From the NCBI RefSeq assembly GCF_000372725.1, contig NW_005197426.1:79599-143598 (forward strand): a stretch of DNA of 64,000 nt. The letters run 5' to 3'. Positions 20,160 to 30,760 of this stretch are shown here, piece after piece. A program made the translations under genes and the position numbers. The DNA comes from Emiliania huxleyi CCMP1516. Taxonomy: Eukaryota; Haptophyta; Isochrysidales; Noelaerhabdaceae. The notes beneath the pieces are model-generated. The model saw nothing but the letters and a program-made list of their open reading frames with translations. It was not told the origin of the DNA and did not search any database. Position 1 is the first letter of the stretch. Each line of letters begins with the position of its first letter.

Positions 20160-21050
20160 CTATCCGTCCGACTTTGGCGGCCGCAAGCTGCTCGTGAGCT
20201 GCGCGTCCATGCGGCCGCGCAGGTACCGGTCGCTGCCTCCGGAGCAGCCCGACTTGGGGGGCGCCGTGGCGAGGCTGCCGGTGAGCCTCTCGTTGCCGGT
20301 GAGGTCGAGGTGCCGCAGGCCGAGCGACCCGAGCGCGGCGGGCACCGACCCCTCGAGTCGGTTGTCCGAGAGCTCGAGCTCGGTCAGGGAGCGGAGGCGG
20401 GAGAGGGAGGCCGGGAGCGTGCCCGAGAGGCGGTTCGACTCGAGGAAGAGGTACTGCAGCGCGCGCGGGAGTGTGTCGGGCAGCGTGCCGGAGAGACGGC
20501 AGCGCGAGCACTCGAGCTCCTGCAGCGAGCCGGGCAGCGAGCGCGGCAGCGTGCCCGAGAGTGCCGTGCCGAAGAGGTAGGCGTGCGTGAGGCGTGTGCA
20601 ACGGCCCAGCGGCGGCAGCGTGCCCGAGAGCGCGGAGAGCCCGTTCAGGTCGAGCACGCGCAGCGAGGCAAGCAGGGAGGGAAGCCCGGTGGGGAGCGAG
20701 CCGTTGGCCCGCGAGCCGCTCAGCGCCAGCTTGGTCACCGCGCCGTCCCAGCCGCAGCTGACGCCCCGCCAGCGGCAGCACTCGGCCGCGGGCCTGCCGC
20801 GCCATGCAGGCACCTGCAGGCTGTCGCGCAGGAGGTCTGCGGCCTCGGGGTCGGCACAGAGGGCTGCCGCCGGCGCAGAGTACTGCCGAACGACATATCG
20901 AAGCTCCGGCTCGTCGGGCGCGAGCCAGACGGCACCGTCGGCAGGCGAGAGCGTGGCGAGGCTGCTCGGCGCGGCCCAGGTGAGGAGGAGGGAGGCGGGA
21001 AGGACAAAGCAGAGAACTTTCGCAAAGTTTTGCTGGAAGGCAGGGCGCAT
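20160..21050 (-). CDS. Secreted leucine-rich repeat protein
   Basis: Single-exon frame of 296 residues from the ATG at 21050. Residues ~8-28 (FAKVLCFVLPASLLLTWAAP) form a signal peptide or anchor. A plant-type LRR N-terminal cap follows (residues ~80-90: ECCRWRGVSCGW), then six to seven repeats with the LxxLxLxxNxLxGTLP pattern (for example LRVLDLNGLSALSGTLPPLG and LTELELSDNRLEGSVPAALG). There is no kinase and no second membrane span, so it is probably extracellular or lumenal. LRRs bind proteins or glycans; the partner is unknown. It lacks introns. Confidence 0.8.
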   Translation of the reverse strand: MRPAFQQNFAKVLCFVLPASLLLTWAAPSSLATLSPADGAVWLAPDEPELRYVVRQYSAPAAALCADPEAADLLRDSLQVPAWRGRPAAECCRWRGVSCGWDGAVTKLALSGSRANGSLPTGLPSLLASLRVLDLNGLSALSGTLPPLGRCTRLTHAYLFGTALSGTLPRSLPGSLQELECSRCRLSGTLPDTLPRALQYLFLESNRLSGTLPASLSRLRSLTELELSDNRLEGSVPAALGSLGLRHLDLTGNERLTGSLATAPPKSGCSGGSDRYLRGRMDAQLTSSLRPPKSDG

Positions 21051-21275
21051 GGATCTTGATGTCGACCGCGTCGGGGGCTGCCGCGGCAGCGCCTGACACT
21101 GGCTCCGCCGCAGCGGGCGCAGACAGATTGCTTGTGGCGCGCACGATGCGGACGGCCGCCCAGCTCGCGATCTAAGTGAACAAAGAAAGAATAAAGAAAG
21201 CAGACAACCACGGGAGGGATGGGAGGACGGCACGCCGCCACCACACAGGGATTTTAAGGAGAGGGGTGTGATGCG

Positions 21276-21740
21276 CTAGCCGTCGCCCACCCTAGGGAGT
21301 CTGCCTCTTCCTATCTCTTTTCGCAGTCTCTCGCCGCTTCTCGCTGCAACCTTCATGCCACCTCGCGGCCGTCCCACTCTCGTCGTTCTCTCCCTTGTCA
21401 CTTCCTCCTCTGTCGCGTCATTCTCTTCTGCCTCGTCCTGCGCCGCCGCCGCCTGCCGTTCCCTTGTTCTCTCGGCTTCTTTCGCCTTTCGGCGCAGCTC
21501 CGCCCTCCTTGCTGCATATCCTGGCCCCTTGCTGCTGCCGCCGCCGCCGCCGCTCCACCCGATCCCCGTGTGTCGTGAGTGAGAGTAATGCTTTGTGTAT
21601 GGCAGATGGCACCCGCGGTGTGTCCCGCGTGTGGCGTGTGTGTGTGTGTGTGTGGACACTTGTCACTTGCGCCTCCATGATGAGTAGACCGTCTGCGCAG
21701 CGCTCTCGGAGAGGCGCTTTGTACTCGGGTTTGGATGGTA
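21276..21740 (-). CDS. Possible small basic/coiled protein, two exons
   Basis: A minus-strand segment starting MLPSKPEYKAPLRERCADGL (ATG at 21740) ends at a GT donor near 21660. A (CA)n-rich stretch then precedes a highly charged helical segment (YAARRAELRRKAKEAERTRE) that runs to a stop at 21276. The two look coding but the acceptor site is uncertain, and the second part could be an exon of something else. No family recognised. Confidence 0.3.
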
Positions 21741-22404
21741 GCATGGTAGCGGGGGCCCCGCCGGAGGCTGGTCGCTGATCGAGTGTGGCAGCCCAGCTGG
21801 CTGAGTGTCTAGTGAGTTTGTGTGTCTGTGTGTGTGTCGCTCGATCGATCGAGCGTGCCGTCACCTTCTGTCGTCTGTATTGCGTCCACCCACACCGTGC
21901 TGGTGTCCAGTCCGAGACTGAATGTTCTCTGCCTTCCTATCTATCCGTGTAACCATCTCGCATCTGTTCGCGTCGGGCCGCCTCCGCGGGTTTTGAAGGT
22001 ACGGCTGGCCTCAGGAGAGAGAGAGAGATCGTTTTGGCCTCAGTGGTCTTCTGTCCGCCTCGGAAGGCTGCTGAACAAGCCACACGGGACTTCACACGGG
22101 CACATGTGCATGTTGTGAGTGTGGGTGTGGTTCTGTGGATGGTGGGGGGCGCGTTTTTCTTTTTTGCGATATTGCATATTCGCGGGAGAAGGTGAAGGTG
22201 ATGGTGTTTTTTGGTGCAAGACATGGGTGATTCACATGGGAAAAAGAAGTGCTGAAACGGCCTGAAGAGGCGACGGCGCGAGACACACAACACACTCCAC
22301 ACGGTACGTGCGAGTACGACACACATACACGCCGTGAGACGTACAACAGTCGCGCGCGAAAACCAAACCCGTATACTCCAGTACATTGGCTGCTGCTACG
22401 TAGC
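21741..22404. other. No gene seen
   Basis: Intergenic sequence with short tgtgtg tracts and an A/T-richer patch at 22140-22260. A fragment of a dispersed repeat (gggatgggaggacggcacgc) lies just upstream at 21215. Confidence 0.4.
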
Positions 22405-25133
22405 TCAGAGACCCCACGCGCCTGCGTGTCTCCACAGCTCCGTGGCGGGCGCCTCCCCCACGGGTGGCGCCCACACGCAGTCCTCCGGCGGCGGGAAGCC
22501 GCGCAGGGCTCTGCTCAGCATGAGCATCGCCGCCTGCCAGTCGATGTCGCCCTCGCCGATCGGGTTGGGCGGCGGGTTGTCGGGCGGGAAAAAGAGCCAC
22601 GCGGGCAGCTCGGGCGCGCAGAGGCACGGGAAGAGGAAGCAGCCGCGCAGAAAGACGAAGCCGGCGATAAAGGCAAGTGTCGTCAGGACTTGCGTGCAGT
22701 GGATGGCCGGCCCGGTGTGCGGTGGGCAAGCTTGGACGCCGGCAAAGCAGTACTCGTAGCCCTGCGAGCAAAGGCGTTGTGGGGTTGTGGCAAACGTCCC
22801 TCCACCCCACTCGCGCGCGGCGCGGACCGGGCTCTCCCCGCGCCTCTCCAGGCCGGGCGCACGCGGGCGAGCGGTGCGAGCGACAGTGCGAGCGACAGAG
22901 CGGTGCGAGCGACAGAGCGGCCTGCGCGGGGCGGCCGCTACGAGGCGGGCTGCTAGGAGGGCGGCGCCGCCTGCAGAAAGGCGCAATAGAGGAGGGCGAG
23001 GACGGGCACGGTCCACAGCCAGAGGTAGGTCATCTTCCACTTCATCATCAGCCCGATGAGCAGCATGAAGAGCCAGAGGGCCCAGAGGTAGAGGTACTGC
23101 GCGCTGCGCCACTCGCTCTGCGCGCGGCGGCCCGCCCACACCTTGGTCGTGGCCCGCTGTGTGTCGGGGTTCAGGCAGAGCAGGAACTGCACGAATTTGA
23201 GGCCGAAGCCACCTGCGCAGAGGCCGCACGTCATGAGCAGCATCGCCGGCCGCCGGCGGATGCTTCCCTCGGCGGCACGACGGCCGCGGGAGGCGCGGCG
23301 GCTCGCTGTGAGCTGGCTACGCAGGCGGCTCAATCTCGGGTGCTACGCAGGCGGGCCGCGCGGCGCCAGCGCGCGCCGATGAATCTGAATACGATGACGA
23401 AGACGACGTAGAGCTTTGAGATGTTTTGCAGCGACCCCTCAAAGTAGAATTGCAGCACGAGCGGACACAGGAAGGGCAGGTAGGCGGGCAGGATGACGGT
23501 CCAAATCTCGACGAGGATGGTCCTGTCGTGGGTGTGAGGGGGTGGGGGTGAGCGGGGAGGGTGTCGGCAGCGATGGGGCGGTCGCGGGAGGCTGGTGGGC
23601 AGTAGCAGGCGGAAGGAGAGGGCGGGAGGTCTCCGGCGGTCGTCGAGGGTTGATGGGGTTGCGGGCGGGGGTGGTGTTTGTGTGTGCGTGTGCGCCCGTC
23701 TGTCTGCGCGCGCGTGCGTGCGATCGTGCGAGCGAGCGCGTGGGCGTGGGCGGTGGAGGAGGCGGACCAGTAGACCAGCGTGCAGTACGAGTCGGTGCTG
23801 GTCTCGGGCCTCGCGGCGAGCGAGCGGAGGAGGATGCGCAGCTGGTAGAGCGTGTTGAAGTACGAGGTGAGGTAGTTTTGCGGCTTTGTGTCCTCGTCGC
23901 CCTTGGTGCCCTTGCTGATGCCCCCAAAGAGGAAGCCGAGCACGAAGAACGGGAAGACGGTGTACCTGCGGACGCGTCGTCTCAGCGTGTCGGCGGGTGT
24001 GTGGCGTGAGGGCGGCGGCGGCGCGGGTGCAGAGAGGCTGAGGTCTCGACGGCCGGCGGATGAGCGGCCGGCGGGTGGTGGAGAGGTGGTGGGGACGAGC
24101 GGCGAGGGAGGGCGTGTCTCGGACGTGTCGCCAGTGCACCCGAGCATCATGGCCATCTTGAGCGAGAAGGGCTGCGTGCCCTCGACGTAGTCGCTCCAAA
24201 AGAAGGGGTGCGCGAGCGACGTCTTGCCCGGCACCTGCGTCGCGGGGAGGGCGCGCAAGGTCTGGGCTTTGCGCGAGGTCTGAGCGGTGTCCGCGAGTTG
24301 GCCGAGGCCGAGATGGCCGAGGCCGAGATGGCCGAGGTCGCGCCTTGAGGATGTACAGGTCCATGACGAGCCCCTCGAGGAGGACCCACAGAAACAGGAC
24401 CGTCACCGTCATCCAGACCGTCGCCAGCGTCTGCGTGTTCATAAAGAGCCAGCGCCAGCAGAGCTGCGTGCACGGCCACGAGCACCGGCAGCCGAGCCAC
24501 GGGACCAGCTCGTACCGCGACTCCCCAAGACCAGGAATCCAAATCGACGCCGGCGCGTTGAGCTGCTCGCGCGCGGCCTGCAGCAGCACAATCACCGCGG
24601 TGCCCTTGAGGTGGCCGCCGGTCAGGGGCTTCGCCAGCTGGAGGATGGAGCCGCCCACGCCGGCGACCGTGCTCCTCTCCGCGCTCGCCCCCTCGCCGAC
24701 GCGGATCGTGTCGCCGACCGCAAACCCGTCCCGGCAGGCCACTTGCAGGACCGCGTCGCCCGGGTTTGCAGCCGCGGCCAGCGTGGTCGACGCGGCGTCC
24801 TCCCAGAGCGCGTAGAAAGGGAGGGCCCGACTCGGCTCGCTGAGTCCGAAGCCGGTGATATAGCTCAGGTTGAAGTCGACCACCTGAGGGGAGGGGAGCC
24901 GAGAGGTGAGCCGAGGTGAGCCGAGGTGAGCCGAGAGGTGAGCCGAGGTGAGCCGAGGTGAGCCGAGGTGAGCCGAGGTGAGCCGAGGTGAGCCTAGATG
25001 GGTTGACGTCGACGAGGAGAGAGGGGGAGCTTCTCCACTGGTGTGAGTCCAGGGCCGAGAGCGTAGGCCACCTCTCTCATCTCCTCCTCGAGGGACATTC
25101 ACTGGCAAGGCCAGCCGTGCGTGCGTGCGTGGG

Positions 25134-25173
<40 letters not shown>

Positions 25174-26047
25174 TGTGTGGGTGCGGCAACAACCTTGCGC
25201 GAGAGGGAGAGGTAGAGCCCGTACGCAGGGAAGGAGTAGATGTTCCAGGCGACGTAGTAGTTGGCCTCGTTCTCTGCGACGTACTGCTGGGCCCGCGGGC
25301 TCAGCAGAAAGTTGGGCAGGATCTCCGACGCAGTCGGAGGCGAGTAGCCCGCCTAGAGACCTCGAGAGGCCTTGCCTCGGGCTCTCGTCTCGGGCCGCTC
25401 TCGGCTCCTCCCGGGACCTCTCCGACGCGGCCGGCGGGGGAGGCGACTCGCACCTGCGGGTCCGTCAGCCAGTCTGGGCAGCTTCCGCCGCCCTCCAGGC
25501 AGCTTCCGCCGCCCGCATTCCCAGCAGCCTCGGCCCAGCACGGGAACGGATTCACGCCGCCGCCGTCGCGGCCCGCGTGACCATTGGCCGCAGCGCCGTC
25601 GCCGCGCACCGCCCCCGCCGCGGCCCTCGCCGTGCGGCTGTCCCACCGCGCGGCCTCCAAGGCCGCGGCGTAGGACGGGTGCTCCGGCGCCAGCAGCGGC
25701 TCGTGCTCGGGAGGCGCCGCCGGCTCTGGCTGCGCGAGCCGGCGCAGCTGCAGCGCGAAGCTGCTCATGGTGCGGTGGAGCGCCATGTACTCCCGGCGCA
25801 CCGCCTCCGCCTCGGCGCGCGCCGCGCGGTTGCCCGACCGCACCGCCTCCATGGCTGCGGCGTAGCCGCGGTCGGTGGACACGTCGTAGCAGAGCGCCGC
25901 CTCGGCAGGCTCAGAGTGGTAGCCGGCGGCATCCGACGAGGACGAGGCTGCGGAGGACGTGGTGGCACCAGAGTTGAAGAGGGGCGACCGGTACTCGCCC
26001 AGCCATCGGCGGTCGCGGCCGACCCGCGGCCGCGGCTCGCCGGCCAT
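22405..26047 (-). CDS. Large multi-exon polytopic membrane protein, unknown family
   Basis: The ATG at 26047 opens a ~230-residue soluble N-terminus with two related helical repeats (YAAAMEAVRSGNRAARAEAE and YAAALEAARWDSRTARAAAG). Later exons add YVAENEANYYVAWNIYSF, a beta-rich lumenal-type segment (GFAVGDTIRVGEGASAERST) and at least seven membrane spans, for example TLATVWMTVTVLFLWVLLEG, YTVFPFFVLGFLFGG, TVILPAYLPFLCPLVLQFYF, NISKLYVVFVIVFRFIG, YLYLWALWLFMLLIGLMMKW, LWLWTVPVLALLYCAFLQ and VLTTLAFIAGFVFLRGCFLF. The final exon ends at 22405 after an acidic, Trp-rich tail. At least seven introns are seen; several are filled by minisatellites (ggtgagccga at 24.9 kb, ctcggccat at 24.3 kb, acgc repeats at 25.13 kb). 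A transporter or receptor role is possible but unproven. Confidence 0.6.
24897..24995 (-). repeat. 10-mer minisatellite intron (ggtgagccga)
   Basis: About nine copies of a 10-base unit within the intron before the exon that starts VVDFNLSY. The donor (gttgttgc) and next exon (gtggtcgac) share the gtNgt start. Confidence 0.8.
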
Positions 26048-27001
26048 GGCGGGATCGCGGCCGCCGCCAGAGCCCGCGAGTTTGTTGACTCCTGGTGCTT
26101 GTCAGAGATGGAGGAGGACGTGGCAGCGCCAGCGGACGGTCGGGTGGCGGGTGGGGATAAAGGCGGGTCGAGCGCCGATCGCCCCGTGGCGTGGCACGAG
26201 CGGGCCTAACCCTACGCGGTCCACCTTGCCACCGAAGCAGCCGGAGAAAAATAATACGCGGTGCGCAGCGAAGCTGGGAATAGGACCGCCGCAAGCGGCG
26301 TGGCGTGGAGCGGTTGAGCGTCCCTCCGGGGGCCCCTCTGCGCCGGGGAGGCATTGTTGGAGGCTAGGACGCAAGCGTCCGTCGCCGTTTTCAAACTCGG
26401 GGCCGCCCACTCCGTGCTATCACCAGGCTATCACGCGCCTTGCGACACACACCTCTCGGTCGGCGCGCGCTGCTCTCGCTGACCGTGCGCGTCGGCGGTC
26501 GGGCCATGCGCCCATGCTGCACAATTTTGATCACACACGTAGCTGCATACTTTTAGCTCAATTTTGCTGATCAATAAAACGATTGTGGCCCGGCGATTCG
26601 AAACCCCTGCACTTTGGCCAAGAGCCGGGGCCCCGAGCCGTTTCCCCGCGACTGCTCCGCGCGGCGCGCGACTAGTCGCGCACGCGGCACGGTCGGGTGT
26701 GGGCCCCGGGGACAGGGGGACTCCGGGGCCCCCGCGCCTCCCCCAGAGGCCAGAGCTAGCCCCAGAGCGCGCGCGCGGGCGCGGGTGTGCTGTGGGGGCG
26801 GTTGTTTTTGGCTAGGATTCGGGGGCGTGCCGTCCTCGTCGCGTTCCTCTCTCTATATACCTATATACAGCGCGTGAAATATATCTACAGCAACTCTACA
26901 GCAAGGGCGAAACGAGGCACGGTCGCTCTCCGACATGAGGCGGGTGGCTCAAGGTACTCCAGCATGCTCAACGTACTCGAATGAGTGAGTCACAGCTAGG
27001 T
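26048..27001. other. No gene seen
   Basis: About 950 bp upstream of the large membrane protein. It contains a short stretch at 26560-26640 (gctgatcaa, then tcgaaacccctgcactttgg) that resembles 19973-20055, so it is likely a dispersed repeat remnant. Confidence 0.4.
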
Positions 27002-28482
27002 TCATTCGACTGACTGCCGCCTGGTGCGACGCCAGAATATTCCGGAGAGCGAAGGGGCGTGGCTGCGTTCGTAGTAGGGATCGGTTGGATCCTTCGGCGC
27101 TCGCTTGACAGCGTAGTACGTCGCAGCTTGCCTCGTCGCGTTGCCCGATTCGAGGAAGCCCGCGTCGGGGCTCGCCAGGGTCACCGGCGCATGCCTCGAG
27201 ATGGCGAGGACGACCGCTGGGTCGACGGGGATCTTCAACCGCTTCTCGCGCCTAACATCAGCAGATCTCGGTCCGTCCCGCGTCCGTCTCGGAAGGGCCA
27301 CGTCGACCGAGGGCGCCAGCAGAGCTGAGCCGCGACGCGGTGCGGGGCAAGGCCGCCCTCGTTGGCGGCAAAGGCCGGCAAGAAGGCCTCTTCCGGACTG
27401 CTGGGCGTGAAGAGGATCTCGTCGAGGTGGACAGAGGCGCCCAGCGTCGAGTTAGCGCTGCCTGGCTCCGACGAGGGCGGAGGCGTCGTGCCGCACGGCG
27501 TCCGTGCCCTCGGCGGCAACCAGAGCTGGCAGGCGCCGTGCGACACCACGCGGGCGACGAAGTCCTGCCAGCGGCGGGCATAGGCGAGGACGGTCCCGAT
27601 CTGGTAGAAGCTGGTGCACTTCCCTCGTGGTAGCTTCCCTCGTGGTAGTGCATCAGGCAGGCGCCAGGCTCGACCAGCTCCCGGTAGAAGGGGTGGTGCT
27701 GCGCCTTGGCGGTGGACACGGGGGTTGTCGGCGGCGGTAGAAGGGGCGGTGCTGCGCCTTGGCGGTGGACACGGGGGTTGTCGGCGGCGCAGAGGGGCCT
27801 GCGCCCGTGACGCGCCACGCGCCACACGGGCGGATGTAACCCGAGGCATCTATGTGGCGCCGGGAAGCGCCTCGGCTCGCGCGCGCAGTCACGCCGGCCG
27901 AGGGAGTGGCGCAAGCGGCGGACGCGCGCCTCCATGCCGGGACGCACCCAGAGCATGTTTGACGCCTGGAGCACGATATAGCGCGCCGCCGGCCACTGCA
28001 CCGCCGCCGCGATGGCGTTGAGCGCGTGCGCGTAGAGGATGCTGCCTGTGCGGGGCAGATCGCGGCTAGGACGATGCGAGGGTTGGCTACGAGAGCGGGG
28101 CCGCCACCTCTTCCCCAGGCGACTGGTATGCGGTGCTGGTTGACGTGGACGCGCCGGTCCTTCGTCCAGCCCGCGATGTCGCCCGCCGAGTAGAGGGCCA
28201 GGGCGTTCAGGTGGATGACGACACGTGTGCCATCCTAGGCGCCGTGGGATGAAGCCATTTTTGCGAGCTCTCATAGATTGCCAGTGATCGTTTCTGGTCT
28301 GAGAGTGCGGTCTTTCGGCTCTCTCCTATCCTCTCCTCGGCGTAGAGGAAGAGGTTTGTCAGCAGAGAGTCGACCCACGCCGGCGACTCGTAGACCGCCA
28401 GCGACACGACGACAACCGCGGTAGAGCGGGCGTGCACCTCCACCGGGGGCATGGGGGGCACGCGCGGTAGCGTGGAGAGCAT
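27002..28482 (-). CDS. Glycosyltransferase-like protein (possibly GT14/core-2 type)
   Basis: The first exon (ATG 28482) starts MLSTLPRVPP and continues STAVVVVSLAVYESPAWVDS. Later segments read VVIHLNALALYSAGDIAGW, SILYAHALNAIAAAVQW, YIVLQASNMLWVRPGME, FYQIGTVLAYARRWQDFVAR, SVHLDEILFTPSSPEEAF, and a C-terminal exon KIPVDPAVVLAISRHAPVTL ending at 27002. The order of an N-terminal beta strand, a SNM-containing substrate segment and an acidic HLDE motif resembles core-2/I-branching N-acetylglucosaminyltransferases, which act in the Golgi, but no single motif is decisive. A 53-bp tandem duplication at 27682-27787 lies in the coding region and can be spliced out as a GC-AG intron. The frame around 27610-27640 is not resolved. 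Confidence 0.45.
27682..27787 (-). repeat. 53-bp tandem duplication forming a potential GC-AG intron
   Basis: Two copies with a 53-bp period and one or two differences. On the gene strand each copy contains caag then gcgcagcacc. Splicing from gc in the first copy to ag in the second removes exactly one unit and leaves VSTAKAQHHPFYRELVEPG in frame. Retention would shift the frame because 53 is not a multiple of three. Confidence 0.7.
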
Positions 28483-28758
28483 GAGGAGGTGAGGGACGCA
28501 CGTTGTCGGTACGCGAGAGGGATGGATGACCCCCGTACGAGAGCGAGCAAATTCTTTTCCTGCCGACCCCAGGGTTCCGGCTCCTTCAGGGGGTCTGTTG
28601 ACCCCGGTTAGACCCTATGCAATAGGTAGGTAGGTCCGGTTTTGACCGCCCCAGAGGGCCCCGCAATAGGTAGGTACCCCCTATTTTCGTCTTTTTTCGC
28701 TTCGCTGCGCGCGGCCTGGGGGGTAGATAGGTAGATAGGTAGGGCGTTTTGGTGCGAG
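28483..28758. other. Low-complexity spacer with taggtagg repeats
   Basis: Between two minus-strand genes. The motif taggtaggta recurs at 28622, 28669 and 28725, with inverted copies of ggggtcaac and gttgacccc near 28590-28610. No gene is seen. Confidence 0.5.
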
Positions 28759-30294
28759 TCAGGGTGCACAGAGCCCTATCTGGGTACTAGCTGGCGAGGC
28801 ACTCCCACGCCTCACGGGGTCCCCCCTTGCCCGGGGGGGCGAGGGAACCCGAGAGGCGAGCCTCGCCTCCGCAGAGCCGAATGGAGACGCTGCGCCGGCA
28901 GTGACGAGAGTGAGGCCAGCCGCGAGTGACGTGCTTAGGAGTGCGACACGGCACGACGAGGAGAGGTCGTTGAGCAAGCTGCACAGCCGATCACGCCGCG
29001 CTGCCTTAATGCTGCCGTTGATGACGACAACGGCATGTGTCCCATACTTATGCCGCAGCCACGCGCGGAGCAGCTCAAGAGGGGCCTGCTCGAACGACGC
29101 GACGACAGCTCGCTCGTTCATCTCTAGGATACCCTCGAGTAGCCTCGCCGCAACCTGTAGCTTGCCGGACAGCAAGAGGCGATTGCCTGGCGCGCGTGGC
29201 CAGATTTTGACCTCCATCGCGAGCGACGGTCTGGCCTCCGCCTTTGAGCGCAGAGACTGCAGCTCGCTGCAACCCGTCCGCAGCAGGAGGAGCCGCTTAA
29301 ATCCGTTGCTGCTGACGCTGTCGGCAGCGAGCTCCCGAGCGCAAATCTTTAAGTACAGCGCGCTCTGCGGCGCCGATAGGCCGTGCACAATGATGAACGT
29401 CTTGCTGGGCGGCAGTCCCCGCCGCAATTCACGGTTCGTTCGCCGCAGCTGCAGCTTGCCGCACGATCCGCCGCCACCTGCGGTGGCTACCCCGAAGAGG
29501 CCGTGAAGAATGTCCCACGCCGCCGCCGCTGCCGCCGTCCCTTGGCCTACCTCGATGGGCCGAGCCACGAACGTCTCGAACGCGGAGCGGTCGATGAGAT
29601 TGGGACAAATTTGAGCGAGGACGCCGAAGAGCTCCCAGATGTTGTTTGAGAAGGGCGTCGCGGTGATGCACAAACGACGAGCCGCAGAGATTCCATAGAC
29701 GGCGCACGAGACCTCCGACTCCGTGTTCTTGAGCTTGTGCGCCTCGTCCATCAGCAGTAGATCGACGCGCGACGAGGCAAAGCGGCGGGCGTTCTGCCGC
29801 ACCTGCTCGTATCCGATGATCACAATGAGATGGGCTGGTGCGGCAGTAGCGAGGAGCTGCTGAAGCGCCGTGGCCGTGTGCACGCCGCCGGTGCCGGCGG
29901 TGACGACGTTCAAGCCGCCACCAGGAACCCACTTCGCGAACTCGTTGCTCCACACCATCACCAGGTTCGCCGGCGCGCACACAATCACCCTCGACGCGAG
30001 GCCCCGAGTGACCAGCGTCGCCACGACTGTGATAGCCTGCAGCGTCTTCCCGAGTCCGGTGTCGTCGCCCAGGAGGCCACCGTAGCAGCCAGAGAGGTGC
30101 GCGCCAGTGACCGCGCCGAAGAGCCAGCGCACGCCGTCCTGCTGATAGGGGTAAAGTCGCGCACCCAATGCGAATGGAACGAGATGACGAGTACCGTCCG
30201 CATCGGCCAGCTCGAGCGGCGCCCCTGCGCCGCGGTCCGTCGACTGGGTGTCCGCCCCCGTCTCGGACGCCTCGCAGGCCGCCTCACCGCTCAT
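28759..30294 (-). CDS. SNF2-family ATPase, C-terminal helicase lobe incomplete
   Basis: Single-exon frame of 511 residues from the ATG at 30294. SNF2 motifs in order are Q-like LYPYQQDGVRWLF (~48), motif I DDTGLGKTLQAI (~78), Ia VIVCAPANLV, II LLLMDEAHKLKN (DEAH, ~180), III CITATPFSNN (~210), a linker with GLSAPQSALYLK, IV RAVVASFEQAPLELLRAWL, and V ALLSTSLAAGLTLVTAG (~455). Motif VI, with the arginine fingers (QxxxRxxRxGQ), is absent. The last ~45 residues are unrelated Arg/Pro-rich sequence. So the ATPase would lack a residue set essential for hydrolysis unless a further exon exists; none was found downstream before the next gene. It is closest to SMARCAL1/RAD54-type DNA translocases. Confidence 0.8.
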   Translation of the reverse strand: MSGEAACEASETGADTQSTDRGAGAPLELADADGTRHLVPFALGARLYPYQQDGVRWLFGAVTGAHLSGCYGGLLGDDTGLGKTLQAITVVATLVTRGLASRVIVCAPANLVMVWSNEFAKWVPGGGLNVVTAGTGGVHTATALQQLLATAAPAHLIVIIGYEQVRQNARRFASSRVDLLLMDEAHKLKNTESEVSCAVYGISAARRLCITATPFSNNIWELFGVLAQICPNLIDRSAFETFVARPIEVGQGTAAAAAAWDILHGLFGVATAGGGGSCGKLQLRRTNRELRRGLPPSKTFIIVHGLSAPQSALYLKICARELAADSVSSNGFKRLLLLRTGCSELQSLRSKAEARPSLAMEVKIWPRAPGNRLLLSGKLQVAARLLEGILEMNERAVVASFEQAPLELLRAWLRHKYGTHAVVVINGSIKAARRDRLCSLLNDLSSSCRVALLSTSLAAGLTLVTAGAASPFGSAEARLASRVPSPPRARGDPVRRGSASPASTQIGLCAP

Positions 30295-30760
30295 GTGGTG
30301 ACAGAATCCGCCGAATCATCGACGCTGGCACAGCTCAAACGGCGCGGCCTCAGCGAGTGGGCCAGGTGGCGCCGGACTTTTTGCCACCACCTCCACGAGT
30401 CCGTCCAGTGCACCCACTGGCCAGATGCCGAGCCTCGGAGGCTCAATCGAGCGCCGAGTCAGGCCGACCTGGCACTGCTGAGGCAGGTCACGCCTGCTGG
30501 GACGAGCCCCGCGAGACTGCGTCAGCTGTTTTCACAGCAGGCTGGAAGTACCTCGCCAGGGTACTAGGAATCCTAACAGGAGCCGGAACCCTGTGTGTCG
30601 GCTCCGCGAGCCAAGAATCGTGTGCAGCGTGTGTTGTGTGTGCGTGTGGGCCCGTCCTCGGTGCTACGAGGTGTGTAAGACTGACTGACTGACTGCCGAC
30701 ATACAGTTGTACTACGGAGTGGGCTGCGGTCGAGCTGTGGACAGATTCGCCGTCGCCGCG
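30295..30760. promoter_or_regulatory. Divergent intergenic region (SNF2 / lipase)
   Basis: 466 bp between two genes transcribed apart, holding a gactgactgact tract at 30680-30694 shortly before the lipase start. No gene is seen; it is a candidate shared promoter. Confidence 0.35.

Noticed and set aside
23330-25192. A single 620-residue minus-strand frame read straight through 23.3-25.2 kb.
   Set aside because: The open frame includes minisatellite introns (HLGSPRLTSA and RPSRPRPSRP repeats); only parts of it are exons of the large membrane protein, and other exons lie in other frames.
26590-26650. cgattcgaaacccctgc resembles a tRNA T-arm.
   Set aside because: No matching acceptor, D or anticodon arms can be drawn around it, and a related sequence at 20 kb also fails.
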